Shown piece by piece: positions 8,124 through 14,543 of a stretch of DNA of 22,476 bases (the first letter of the stretch is position 1; each line of letters begins with the position of its first letter). Made by a program: the position numbers and the translations under genes. Source of the DNA: an uncultured Candidatus Melainabacteria bacterium (GTDB taxonomy: Bacteria; Cyanobacteriota; Vampirovibrionia; Gastranaerophilales; Gastranaerophilaceae); the NCBI GenBank assembly GCA_934747325.1, contig CAKVGW010000030.1:1-22476 (forward strand). The letters run 5' to 3'. The notes under the pieces are model-generated. The model worked only from the letters and a program-made list of their open reading frames with translations, did no database searches and was not told the DNA's origin.

Positions 8124-8553
8124 TAACAATGGAAAGTGGAAAATTGAAAATGGAAAATTGTTTATAACAATGACTTTCTTTGTCCTATGTTTGGTTGCAT
8201 TAAAATGTTATGCGTTTGCTAATTTTTACCTTGTAGCAACAAATGATAAGGATTTGCAAGCAAAACTTGAGTTTTTGGATAAACTTTCGGTTTGCGAAAA
8301 ACATAAATATCAAGAAGACGGTATAGGCTCTTATGAGATTTTTGGGAAACAAAATCAAGCCTGCAAAGTGAAATGGACGCTTGTAGATTGTAAATTCCCC
8401 GAAGGCGTTTATCAAGAGTTTTCCGCTGTGCAGAAAAAACGCATTATTGATAAGTATAACAATATACAAGACAAATATTATATAGAAATAGAAGACGCAG
8501 ATTACAGATATTTGTACAATACAGGTAACAAGTTCTGCACGAATCGTTATTAA
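8107..8553 (+). CDS. Small secreted protein of unknown function (148 aa)
   Basis: I recognise no family. The first 21 residues come largely from the dispersed repeat at 8127-8160 (NGKWKIENGK), which supplies a basic N-region. A hydrophobic stretch follows (about 19-38, FITMTFFVLCLVALKCYAFA), resembling a signal peptide with cleavage after AFA. The mature part of about 110 residues begins NFYLVATNDKD and has Cys residues in CEKHKY, QACKVK, VDCKFP and KFCTNRY, which could form disulfides. The frame overlaps the transglycosylase end by 17 bases, suggesting co-transcription. A second start at 8170 (MTFFVLC) would omit the repeat-derived part; neither start has a good ribosome site. It could be a periplasmic partner of the transglycosylase, but only position supports that. 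Confidence 0.65.
   Translation: MEMFTNNNGKWKIENGKLFITMTFFVLCLVALKCYAFANFYLVATNDKDLQAKLEFLDKLSVCEKHKYQEDGIGSYEIFGKQNQACKVKWTLVDCKFPEGVYQEFSAVQKKRIIDKYNNIQDKYYIEIEDADYRYLYNTGNKFCTNRY
8127..8160 (+). repeat. Dispersed AT-rich repeat, right copy
   Basis: Contains AATGGAAAGTGGAAAATTG (8128-8146), identical over 19 bases to the reverse complement of 5940-5958, then another GAAAATGGAAAATTG unit. It lies at the junction of the transglycosylase gene and the next gene and is translated as NGKWKIENGKL in the latter. Confidence 0.7.
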
Positions 8554-8582
8554 TTTTCACTCAAATAAACTTTTACTTACAC

Positions 8583-8611
8583 TTGACAAACAGGGAGAAA
8601 TCATAAATAAT
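8583..8611 (+). promoter_or_regulatory. Promoter of candidate antisense antitoxin RNA
   Basis: A perfect TTGACA (8583-8588), a 17-base spacer and AATAAT (8606-8611, 5 of 6 matches) form one of the best promoters in the window. No ORF follows it. The predicted start near 8617-8619 begins a transcript of about 110 bases ending at the hairpin of 8695-8720. Confidence 0.7.
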
Positions 8612-8617
8612 AAGCAT

Positions 8618-8728
8618 GTAGGGGGAACCCTAAAGAGAGTCACCTCGATAGAGTTCCGCTTCACACCTACAAGAACAAAAGAACAATTTTAAGGGCTGCA
8701 ATAACTGCAAGGATTGCAGCTTTTATTA
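8618..8728 (+). ncRNA. Candidate antisense RNA (type I antitoxin)
   Basis: Bounded by a strong promoter (8583-8611) and a strong rho-independent terminator (8695-8728), with no ORF between. The 5' part can fold into a two-part stem: GTAGG (8618-8622) with CCTAC (8666-8670) and GGAAC (8624-8628) with GTTCC (8653-8657). It is complementary to the 3' end of the minus-strand transcript that carries the 24-codon hydrophobic ORF (8667-8741), covering most of that ORF and its 3' untranslated region. This convergent 3'-overlap is the layout of txpA/RatA and bsrG/SR4 in Bacillus. Both ends are sequence predictions; the function is inference. Confidence 0.6.
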
Positions 8729-8741
8729 TTTGTTTGTTCAT
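8667..8741 (-). CDS. 24-residue hydrophobic peptide, candidate type I toxin
   Basis: The ORF begins MNKQIIKAAI and ends KIVLLFL. It is almost entirely Ile, Leu, Val and Ala with lysines at 3, 7 and 18, so it should form one short membrane helix. AAAGGAG lies 8 bases upstream of the ATG, a strong ribosome site, which argues that the ORF is real despite its size. A promoter on the same strand lies at 8838-8866, giving a leader of about 90 bases, and the ribosome site falls inside a predicted hairpin (8744-8798). An antisense RNA is predicted on the opposite strand. Size, hydrophobicity, masked ribosome site and antisense overlap match type I toxins. I do not recognise it as Fst, TxpA, Hol-Tox, Ldr or Ibs, so it may be a new family. 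It could instead be a small membrane regulator. Confidence 0.6.
   Translation of the reverse strand: MNKQIIKAAILAVIAALKIVLLFL
8695..8728 (+). terminator. Terminator of the antisense RNA, inside the toxin ORF
   Basis: GCTGCAAT (8695-8702) pairs perfectly with ATTGCAGC (8713-8720) across a 10-base loop, followed by TTTTATTATTTG. It lies on the strand opposite the peptide ORF, so the same bases encode the AILAVIAAL part of the peptide. Confidence 0.75.
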
Positions 8742-8743
8742 GG

Positions 8744-8798
8744 CTTACGCTCCTTTCTGACCATGTCCTTCACTACTCGTGTGTCAGAGGGCTGTAAG
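8744..8798 (-). promoter_or_regulatory. Hairpin masking the ribosome site of the peptide gene
   Basis: In the minus-strand transcript, CTTAC (8798-8794) pairs with GTAAG (8748-8744), GC with GC, CCT (8790-8788) with AGG of the ribosome site, and CTGAC (8787-8783) with GTCAG (8761-8757). This gives about 15 pairs with small bulges and a 21-base loop. It would hide AAAGGAG in the stem. A short frame reading MVRKERKP (8738-8764) starts at the loop edge, and its stop overlaps the peptide ATG. Confidence 0.5.
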
Positions 8799-8817
8799 TT
8801 GTAGGATATTTACCCAC

Positions 8818-8832
8818 AGCAAAATATTTGCT
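8818..8832 (-). promoter_or_regulatory. 5'-end stem-loop of the candidate toxin mRNA
   Basis: AGCAAA and TTTGCT pair around a three-base loop, directly at the predicted transcript start near 8831. Such 5' hairpins are common in stable toxin mRNAs. Just downstream, GCTGT (8820-8816) could pair with ACAGC (8795-8791), competing with the ribosome-site hairpin and giving a possible on/off switch. Confidence 0.35.
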
Positions 8833-8837
8833 TACTT

Positions 8838-8866
8838 ATCATATTATATTTTTCAGTGTTTGTCTA
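8838..8866 (-). promoter_or_regulatory. Promoter of the candidate toxin mRNA
   Basis: On the minus strand TAGACA (8866-8861) is followed by a 17-base spacer and TATGAT (8843-8838), each 5 of 6 consensus matches. The predicted start near 8831 is about 90 bases upstream of the peptide ATG. Confidence 0.6.
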
Positions 8867-8898
8867 TTATTTTAAACTTAGTAAATTACAAATAGGGA

Positions 8899-8927
8899 TA
8901 GAAATTGCGTACAAGATATGTTATAAT
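8899..8927 (+). promoter_or_regulatory. Promoter of lemA
   Basis: TAGAAA, a 17-base spacer and a perfect TATAAT (8922-8927), preceded by TGT as an extended -10. The predicted start near 8934 leaves a leader of about 93 bases before the lemA ATG. Confidence 0.6.
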
Positions 8928-9026
8928 ATTTTATATTGATTGCACGCTTGGAAGTTAAAACCCCACAGAAAAAACCGTTAATAAAGCAATTTACAAAAAG
9001 GCGTTTACATAAGAAGAGGTATTATA

Positions 9027-9599
9027 ATGAACTCACTAACATTATTGGCAATTGCAGTTGTTGTAGTTGTATTTTGGATTTATTCAATTTACACATCAGT
9101 TATCAGAAAAAGAAACAAGGCTCAAGAAGCTTTTTCTTCAATTGATGTACAGTTAAAGAAAAGATACGATTTAATCCCAAATATTTTAACAATTGCTCAA
9201 AAATATATGGAACACGAACGTGGAATCATGGAAGAAGTAACAAAACTTAGAACACAGGTTATGGGACTTTCTTCTAATTTTGAAAATATTGATAGAAAAA
9301 TTGCTCTCGATGGCGAAATTGCAAAGAAAATGGGACAAATTATGGTTGCGGTTGAAAATTATCCGCAATTGAAGGCTGATCAAACTATGATTACTGCAAT
9401 GCAAACTTATAACGAAGTTGAAGAACATATTGCAGCAGCAAGAAGATTTTATAACTCTGCAGCAAACGAATTGAAAAATGCTGTTGAAATTTTCCCTTCT
9501 TCTTTATTTGCAAGAATGTTGAACATTAAAACCGTTGATTTTATTAAGGCAACTGAACAAGAAAGACAGCCAATTAAGGCAAGCGATTTTTTAAAGTAA
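9027..9599 (+). CDS. lemA: LemA family protein (190 aa)
   Basis: A small membrane protein of the LemA family, whose biochemical role is unknown. A single N-terminal segment (3-22, SLTLLAIAVVVVVFWIYSIY) is followed by the family signature region NKAQEAFSSIDVQLKKRYDLIPNI (31-54). A long helical bundle then runs to the end, including ENYPQLKAD, ARRFYNSAANELKNAVEIFPSSLFA and a final KASDFLK. The N-terminus is predicted outside and the helical domain inside the cell. AAGAAGAGG lies about 7 bases before the ATG. It is followed by a mobile repeat and then a DUF3137 gene, a frequent partner of lemA. Confidence 0.95.
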   Translation: MNSLTLLAIAVVVVVFWIYSIYTSVIRKRNKAQEAFSSIDVQLKKRYDLIPNILTIAQKYMEHERGIMEEVTKLRTQVMGLSSNFENIDRKIALDGEIAKKMGQIMVAVENYPQLKADQTMITAMQTYNEVEEHIAAARRFYNSAANELKNAVEIFPSSLFARMLNIKTVDFIKATEQERQPIKASDFLK

Positions 9600-9607
9600 A
9601 AAAAAGG

Positions 9608-9718
9608 TTAATAATACCCTCTCCCGCCTTCGGCACCCACCCCCGAGGGAGAGAATGAGATGCGTTAATTGAACGACTTTAGTTCCATCCCTTGGAGTAG
9701 GGGAGAGGGTATTATTAA
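9608..9718. mobile_element. MITE-like inverted-repeat element, copy A (111 bp)
   Basis: Perfect 17-bp terminal inverted repeats (TTAATAATACCCTCTCC at 9608-9624 and its complement at 9702-9718) bound a non-coding, GC-richer core, unlike its surroundings. The core contains GCCTTCGGCACCC, CCGAGGGAG, ATGAGATGCGTTAAT and CGACTTTAGTTCC. It lies 8 bases after the lemA stop. A related copy lies at 14544-14672. There is no transposase. The element could fold into one long hairpin in RNA. Confidence 0.8.
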
Positions 9719-9731
9719 ATTAAGGAACATC

Positions 9732-10670
9732 ATGACACAAGAAAAAACATACTCACAAATACGAAACGATTTTTCTAAGAAATTTTATTCTTATATAGTT
9801 CCAAGAATTCGACAGTATGAAGATGAAAGAGTCATTAGACTGCTAGCATCTTTGGTAGTATCAATAATATCTCTTGCTTGGGTTGGTTGGATTTATTATA
9901 CAGCATTTACACATATTGGTGAGTTTTCCGACAACAATGTGAAATTAGTCTTATTCCTTTTACTTTGCGCTTTTGGAAATTTTTGGGTTAATAAAAAAAG
10001 CTTTGAAGAAAAAATAAAGACTGATACAATTATGCCACTTGTTTGCAAGTGTTTTGAAGATTTGGACTGGAGTCCTTATTATGGTGTGAACGCAGGAAAT
10101 ATTATAAAAACTTCTCGTGTTATTCATGATTTTGATTCATTGGGTTGCGATGATGCATTTGTTGGGCAACACCAAGATGTTAAATTTGAGATTATGGAAT
10201 CTTTTTTTACAAAAGGTTGTGGTAGATATCGCAGAACTGTTTTTAAAGGTGCAGTTGTTAAATTAGATATGAACAAAAATTTTACAGGACATACCCTTAT
10301 AAGACCAGCTTCATTAGTACATTTGAATATTCCCAGAAAATTAAAACGCACAAAACTGGAAGACGTTGAGTTTGAAAAGAGATTTAATGTGTTTACGGAT
10401 GACGAAGTCGAAGCAAGATATCTAATCACACCATCTTTTATGGAACGTTTGAACGAAATGAAAGTTGCATTTAAAGCTAATACTGTTTCATGTGCTTTTT
10501 ATGAAAAATCATTGCTAATAGCTTTGTCTACAGGCAAAGATTTATTTTCTATTGGTTCTTTGTTCAAAAGGATTGACGACCCTAAACAATTTTTCACTAT
10601 GTTTGAAGAAATTCTTTCAATCATAAAACTAATCGACCACTTTAAACTTAATCAGAAAATAGGTTTATAA
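9732..10670 (+). CDS. DUF3137 family membrane protein (312 aa)
   Basis: Resembles the DUF3137 family, often encoded next to LemA; function unknown. From the ATG at 9732 (MTQEKTYSQIRNDF), residues 1-40 are charged. Two membrane segments follow at about 42-66 (LLASLVVSIISLAWVGWIYY) and 74-91 (VKLVLFLLLCAFGNFWVN). A soluble domain of about 220 residues has the family-like LVCKCFEDLDWSPYYG, the stretch around DDAFVGQHQDVKFEIMES, FNVFTDDEVEARYLITPSF near 220-240, and KSLLIALSTGKDLFSIGS. The frame is open back to an ATG at 9669, but that start lies inside the MITE copy. AAGGA before 9732 makes the later start better. Co-transcription with lemA through the repeat is plausible. Confidence 0.82.
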   Translation: MTQEKTYSQIRNDFSKKFYSYIVPRIRQYEDERVIRLLASLVVSIISLAWVGWIYYTAFTHIGEFSDNNVKLVLFLLLCAFGNFWVNKKSFEEKIKTDTIMPLVCKCFEDLDWSPYYGVNAGNIIKTSRVIHDFDSLGCDDAFVGQHQDVKFEIMESFFTKGCGRYRRTVFKGAVVKLDMNKNFTGHTLIRPASLVHLNIPRKLKRTKLEDVEFEKRFNVFTDDEVEARYLITPSFMERLNEMKVAFKANTVSCAFYEKSLLIALSTGKDLFSIGSLFKRIDDPKQFFTMFEEILSIIKLIDHFKLNQKIGL

Positions 10671-10732
10671 AGTTGCGCAATCGTCTTATTTTCGCTAAAA
10701 TAAGTCTATATGAATTATAGTAGAGGTTAGCT

Positions 10733-11350
10733 ATGAAGGTTTTGTTATTGAACGGGAGCGCACATTTGCAAGGCTGTACATTTACAGCTTTGAGTGAAGT
10801 TGCAAAAACACTTAATGAGCAAGGTGTGGAAACAGAGATTTTTCAACTCGGTAATCCTGAATTAAAAGATTGTAGCGGCTGCGGAGCTTGCAAAAAATTA
10901 GGCAAATGTGTTATTGATGATGTGGTAAACGAATTTGTTGAAAAAGCTAAAATTTGCGATGGATTTGTATTCGGAACACCTGTTTATTACGCCCATCCGT
11001 CAGGCAGAATTTTGTCTTTCCTTGACAGAGCATTTTATTCAGGAAAAACCGCGTTTCAATTCAAACCTGCCTGTGCAATAGTTTCAGCAAGACGTGCAGG
11101 AACAACAGCAAGTTTTGATATTCTAAACAAATATTTCACAATAAGCAACATGCCGGTAGTTTCTGCAAATTATTGGAACAATATTCACGGATTTGTGGCA
11201 GAAGATGCAATGCAAGATTTGGAAGGTTTGCAAGTTATGAGAACATTAGGACGCAACATGGCTTGGTTGCTTAAATGTATCGAGCTTGGAAAAGAAAACG
11301 GGGTTGACAGACCGGAGTTGGAAGAAAAGATTTTGACCAGTTTTATATAA
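10733..11350 (+). CDS. NAD(P)H-dependent FMN reductase / iron-sulfur flavoprotein family (205 aa)
   Basis: A flavodoxin-fold oxidoreductase. The FMN phosphate loop is NGSAHLQGCTFTAL (7-20). A compact Cys cluster CSGCGACKKLGKC (C47, C50, C53, C59) follows, characteristic of the iron-sulfur flavoprotein branch and its relatives. GFVFGTPVYYAHPSGRILSFLDR (near 83-105) is the second flavin-binding region. It is close to the usual 200-residue length. Electron donor and acceptor cannot be told from sequence. AGAGG lies before the ATG. The Lrp regulator gene starts 49 bases downstream, so shared transcription is possible. An AT-rich inverted repeat CTTATTTT/AAAATAAG at 10685-10704 lies just upstream and could be an operator or weak terminator. 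Confidence 0.9.
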   Translation: MKVLLLNGSAHLQGCTFTALSEVAKTLNEQGVETEIFQLGNPELKDCSGCGACKKLGKCVIDDVVNEFVEKAKICDGFVFGTPVYYAHPSGRILSFLDRAFYSGKTAFQFKPACAIVSARRAGTTASFDILNKYFTISNMPVVSANYWNNIHGFVAEDAMQDLEGLQVMRTLGRNMAWLLKCIELGKENGVDRPELEEKILTSFI

Positions 11351-11399
11351 ATTAAGGGTATTGTAGAAGTAGAGTTGAAAGTTGAAAAAGGAAGATATA

Positions 11400-11882
11400 A
11401 TGCGAGAAGAACTACTACAACTAATAGAGAAAAACAGCAGACTTGGAATTAATGAAATTGCAGTTTTGTTAGGGAAAGAAGAAATCGAAGTTGCCAACGA
11501 AATTGCAAAGCTTGAATCAGAAGGAATTATTTGCGGTTATCACACTTTAATCAACTGGGAAAAAACTTCTATTGAGAAAGTTACAGCCTTAATCGAAGTT
11601 AAAGTAACACCACAAAGAGGTCAAGGTTTTGACTCTATCGCAGAAAGAATTTATAACTATCCTGAAGTGCGCGCGGTGTACTTAATTTCAGGCGGATATG
11701 ATTTATTGGTAACTTTGGAAGAAAAAAGTTTGAGAGAAATTGCAAACTTTGTATCTGATAAACTTTCAACACTTGATAGCGTCTTGAGTACTGCAACTCA
11801 CTTTATCCTGAAAAAATACAAAGACCACGGAACTATTTTCGACAAAAAACACGAAGATGAAAGAGAGGTTATCACTCCATGA
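11400..11882 (+). CDS. Lrp/AsnC family transcriptional regulator (160 aa)
   Basis: An amino-acid-responsive regulator. An N-terminal winged helix-turn-helix occupies residues 1-55 (ELLQLIEKNSRLGINEIAVL, then LESEGIICGYHTLINW). The RAM ligand-binding and oligomerisation domain runs about 62-140 (ALIEVKVTPQRGQGFDSIAE, PEVRAVYLISGGYDLLVTLE, LDSVLSTATHFILKKYK). The ATG at 11400 has AAGGAAG 5-7 bases upstream; a longer frame from TTG at 11382 would place that ribosome site inside the coding region and is less likely. The stop overlaps the aminotransferase start by four bases (ATGA), so the pair is translationally coupled. The pairing resembles alaR-alaT of Bacillus subtilis, which suggests amino-acid control of the downstream enzyme. 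The ligand is inference. Confidence 0.93.
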   Translation: MREELLQLIEKNSRLGINEIAVLLGKEEIEVANEIAKLESEGIICGYHTLINWEKTSIEKVTALIEVKVTPQRGQGFDSIAERIYNYPEVRAVYLISGGYDLLVTLEEKSLREIANFVSDKLSTLDSVLSTATHFILKKYKDHGTIFDKKHEDEREVITP

Positions 11883-13042
11883 CAAAACCGCTTTCTAAAA
11901 TGGTTGAAACAATTAAACCGTCAGGTATTCGAAAATTCTTTGATATCGTTAGCGAAATGAAAGACGCAATTTCACTTGGTGTTGGTGAACCTGATTTTGA
12001 CACTCCTTGGCATATTAGGGATGAAGGAATTTACGCATTATCTAAGGGGAAAACTTTTTATACTTCAAATGCAGGCTTAAAAGAATTAAGAGAAGAAATT
12101 TGTAATTATTTAAAAAGAACACAAAAAATTCAGTACAATCCGCTTAAAGAAGTTATTGTTACAGTTGGCGGTTCAGAAGCTATTGATATCGGTTTAAGGG
12201 CGATTGTTAACGCGGGAGATGAAGTTATAATTCCACAACCTGCTTATGTTTCTTATGAACCTTGCACAATTTTAGCCGGCGCAAAACCAGTTATTATAAA
12301 TCTTAAAGCCGAAAACGAATTCAGATTAACGGCAGAAGAATTAGAAAACGCAATAATAGACAAAACAAAAGTTTTAATCTTGCCATTTCCTAATAATCCG
12401 ACTGGCGCGATTATGGAGCGAGAAGATTTAGAAAAAATCGCAGAAGTGATAAAAAAACACGATATTTATGTTATGTCTGATGAAATTTATAGTGAACTTA
12501 CTTACAAAGGCGAACATGTTTCTATCGCGTCAATTGAAGGCATGCAAGAGCGCACAATTTTAATAAACGGTTTTTCAAAAGCTTATGCAATGACCGGTTG
12601 GAGGTTGGGTTACGCCTGTGGGCCTGAATCTATTATCAAACAAATGACAAAAATTCACCAATTTGCTATTATGTGTGCACCAACAACTAGCCAATATGCC
12701 GCAGTTGAAGCACTTAGAAATGGTGACGAGGATGTTAAAATGATGCGTCAAGCTTATAATCAGCGCAGAAGGTTTTTATTGAATGCTTTTAAAGAAATGA
12801 ATTTAGAGTGTTTTGAACCGTTCGGCGCATTTTATGTTTTTCCTTGTATTAAAGAATTTGGAATGACAAGCGAAGAATTTGCAACCAGATTTTTAGAAGA
12901 AGAAAAAGTTGCCGCCGTCCCTGGGAACGCTTTTGGAGAAAGTGGCGAAGGGTATTTGAGAATATCTTATGCGTACTCATTAGATAATTTAAAAATCGCG
13001 ATGGAAAGATTTAAAAGATTTGTTGATAAACTAAGAAAATAA
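11879..13042 (+). CDS. Class I/II PLP-dependent aminotransferase (387 aa)
   Basis: A fold-type I aminotransferase acting on an amino acid and a 2-oxo acid. Visible landmarks are SLGVGEPDFDTPWHI (32-46, substrate loop), YTSNAGLKELRE, the cofactor aromatic loop PQPAYVSYEP, PFPNNPTGAIMERED with the conserved Asn, MSDEIYSELTY with the Asp that contacts the pyridine ring, and NGFSKAYAMTGWRLGY with the Schiff-base lysine at K234. The substrate-carboxylate Arg is in GYLRISYA near residue 362. Sequence type is closest to the aspartate/alanine (AlaT, PatA) group. Coupling with an Lrp regulator favours an alanine or branched 2-oxo acid aminotransferase, but specificity is uncertain. A glycosyltransferase gene starts 24 bases downstream. 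Confidence 0.94.
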   Translation: MTKPLSKMVETIKPSGIRKFFDIVSEMKDAISLGVGEPDFDTPWHIRDEGIYALSKGKTFYTSNAGLKELREEICNYLKRTQKIQYNPLKEVIVTVGGSEAIDIGLRAIVNAGDEVIIPQPAYVSYEPCTILAGAKPVIINLKAENEFRLTAEELENAIIDKTKVLILPFPNNPTGAIMEREDLEKIAEVIKKHDIYVMSDEIYSELTYKGEHVSIASIEGMQERTILINGFSKAYAMTGWRLGYACGPESIIKQMTKIHQFAIMCAPTTSQYAAVEALRNGDEDVKMMRQAYNQRRRFLLNAFKEMNLECFEPFGAFYVFPCIKEFGMTSEEFATRFLEEEKVAAVPGNAFGESGEGYLRISYAYSLDNLKIAMERFKRFVDKLRK

Positions 13043-13066
13043 ATTTTTTAAATTAGGAGTTTTGAG

Positions 13067-14542
13067 GTGATACAAAAAGATTTATTGAAGAACTATTCAT
13101 ACCAAATTGTAATTGGTTTAATATTACTTCTTGGATTTATTGTGCGTACAAATTTATATTGGTCATCAAATGCTTTTGAAGATGATGAATGTCGGCTTGC
13201 AATTACAATGCTGGATAAAAACTTGTGGCAAATGTTTTTACCTTTAGGTGACGCTCAATCTGCACCTCCGATTTTTATGTTCTTGTCAAAAATTTTAGCG
13301 AATTTATTCGGTTATAAAGAGCGAGTTTTACATTTCATTCCTTATGTTGCAAGTATTGCTTCGCTTGGATTTTTTTATAACATTTGCAAAAATTATTTTT
13401 CTAAAAAATTGACCACAATTATTGCAACATTTCTTTTTGCAATAAATTTACCTTTAATATCTTACGCTTTTACTTTCAAACAGTATTCTTTGGATGTTTT
13501 AATTGCCTTGGTTTGTATAAATTATTTTCCAAAAATTGATATTAAAAATTTAAATACAAAAAAACTAATTTTACTTTCAATCAGTTTGATAATCTTACCT
13601 TTCATATCCTTACCTTCTTTATTCTTTATAGCAGGATTGTTTATTCTAAATTTAATCAAAAATTACAAAGAAAAAGAATTTTATAAAAAATCTGCTTTGA
13701 TTTGCTTTCCTTTCATTTTGATGATGGGTATTTATTACTGGAATGTTCTTTTGCCTTCTAAAGTTGATTTGGATTTAGCTTTTCCTAATTATTGGGCAAA
13801 CGGTTTTTGGGATTTCTCAATTTTTAGTTTTGTTAGAATTATTGCATTTAATTTTCTTTTTGATTTTGCTCCGAACAGACTTATGCTATTTTTATTTATA
13901 TTATTTTTATGGGGTTTTATTAGTTGTATTTTGGACAAAAAAGACACGCAAAAAACTTCTTATCTCTTAACTGGAGTTTTAGGAATAACACTATTAGCAT
14001 CACTGGTTAATATTTATCCTATGGTTGGTAGAGTTTCTCTTTATTTAACAAGTGTTTTCCTTTTGTTTATTTTGCGTCCACTGGATATTACAAAAAACAA
14101 AGCAGGTTTAATTTCTATTTTATTAATGATGGTTTTAGGTTTTGTACAGTATTCACCAAATTATTTATATAGCCTAAGAAATGATAATGGAATTGTAAAA
14201 TACGCACCTGCAAGTTTAATGCAAATTTTGATAGAAAAATTTAATCCGAATGAAGATATCATTTTGTGCAATTCAGCTTCCGTAAGCAGTTTTCTTTTTT
14301 ATTCAAGCAGAAGTAAGTTTTACACAGATAATGTACGCGAGATGGATATAAAACCGGCAACAAAGGAAGCTACTGAAATATATTTAAAAGGATTAAAAAC
14401 AAATCAAAAATATTGGTTTTATATGATTAAAGATTACGAAAAGGACAAAGTTTTTCCTTATATATTAGATGAATTGGAGAAAAAAGACATTTTGTATTTG
14501 AAGAAGGATAGAGAGTCAATGCTGATTTATGTGCAGAATTAG
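13067..14542 (+). CDS. Multispanning GT-C glycosyltransferase, GT39/ArnT-like (491 aa)
   Basis: An integral membrane glycosyltransferase of the GT-C fold, which uses a polyprenyl-phosphate sugar donor at the outer face. The first membrane segment (14-30) is followed by the short external loop FEDDECRLA (38-45), whose paired acids match the catalytic loop of the PMT/ArnT group. QSAPPIFMFLSKI (64-76) is another family pattern. About ten hydrophobic segments run to residue 365. A soluble C-terminal part then has NPNEDIILCNSASVSSFLFYSSRSKFYTD. The acceptor is unknown: protein, lipid or cell-wall polymer. The start is GTG with AGGAG 7 bases upstream. It follows the aminotransferase closely, so it is probably in the same operon, and it is directly followed by copy B of the MITE-like element. 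Confidence 0.85.
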   Translation: MIQKDLLKNYSYQIVIGLILLLGFIVRTNLYWSSNAFEDDECRLAITMLDKNLWQMFLPLGDAQSAPPIFMFLSKILANLFGYKERVLHFIPYVASIASLGFFYNICKNYFSKKLTTIIATFLFAINLPLISYAFTFKQYSLDVLIALVCINYFPKIDIKNLNTKKLILLSISLIILPFISLPSLFFIAGLFILNLIKNYKEKEFYKKSALICFPFILMMGIYYWNVLLPSKVDLDLAFPNYWANGFWDFSIFSFVRIIAFNFLFDFAPNRLMLFLFILFLWGFISCILDKKDTQKTSYLLTGVLGITLLASLVNIYPMVGRVSLYLTSVFLLFILRPLDITKNKAGLISILLMMVLGFVQYSPNYLYSLRNDNGIVKYAPASLMQILIEKFNPNEDIILCNSASVSSFLFYSSRSKFYTDNVREMDIKPATKEATEIYLKGLKTNQKYWFYMIKDYEKDKVFPYILDELEKKDILYLKKDRESMLIYVQN

Positions 14543-14543
14543 G

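Noticed and set aside
8200..8469. Minus-strand frame of 89 codons opposite the small secreted protein
   Set aside because: Shadow frame without ribosome site or promoter; the plus frame has a signal peptide.
8936..9145. Plus-strand frame of 69 codons in the lemA leader
   Set aside because: Overlaps lemA in another frame, no ribosome site, composition not protein-like.
9669..9731. Upstream start for the DUF3137 protein (21 extra residues)
   Set aside because: That start lies within the MITE-like element; the ATG at 9732 has a ribosome site and fits the family N-terminus.
11382..11399. TTG start six codons upstream in the Lrp-family gene
   Set aside because: Poor start codon, and it places the AAGGAAG ribosome site inside the coding region.
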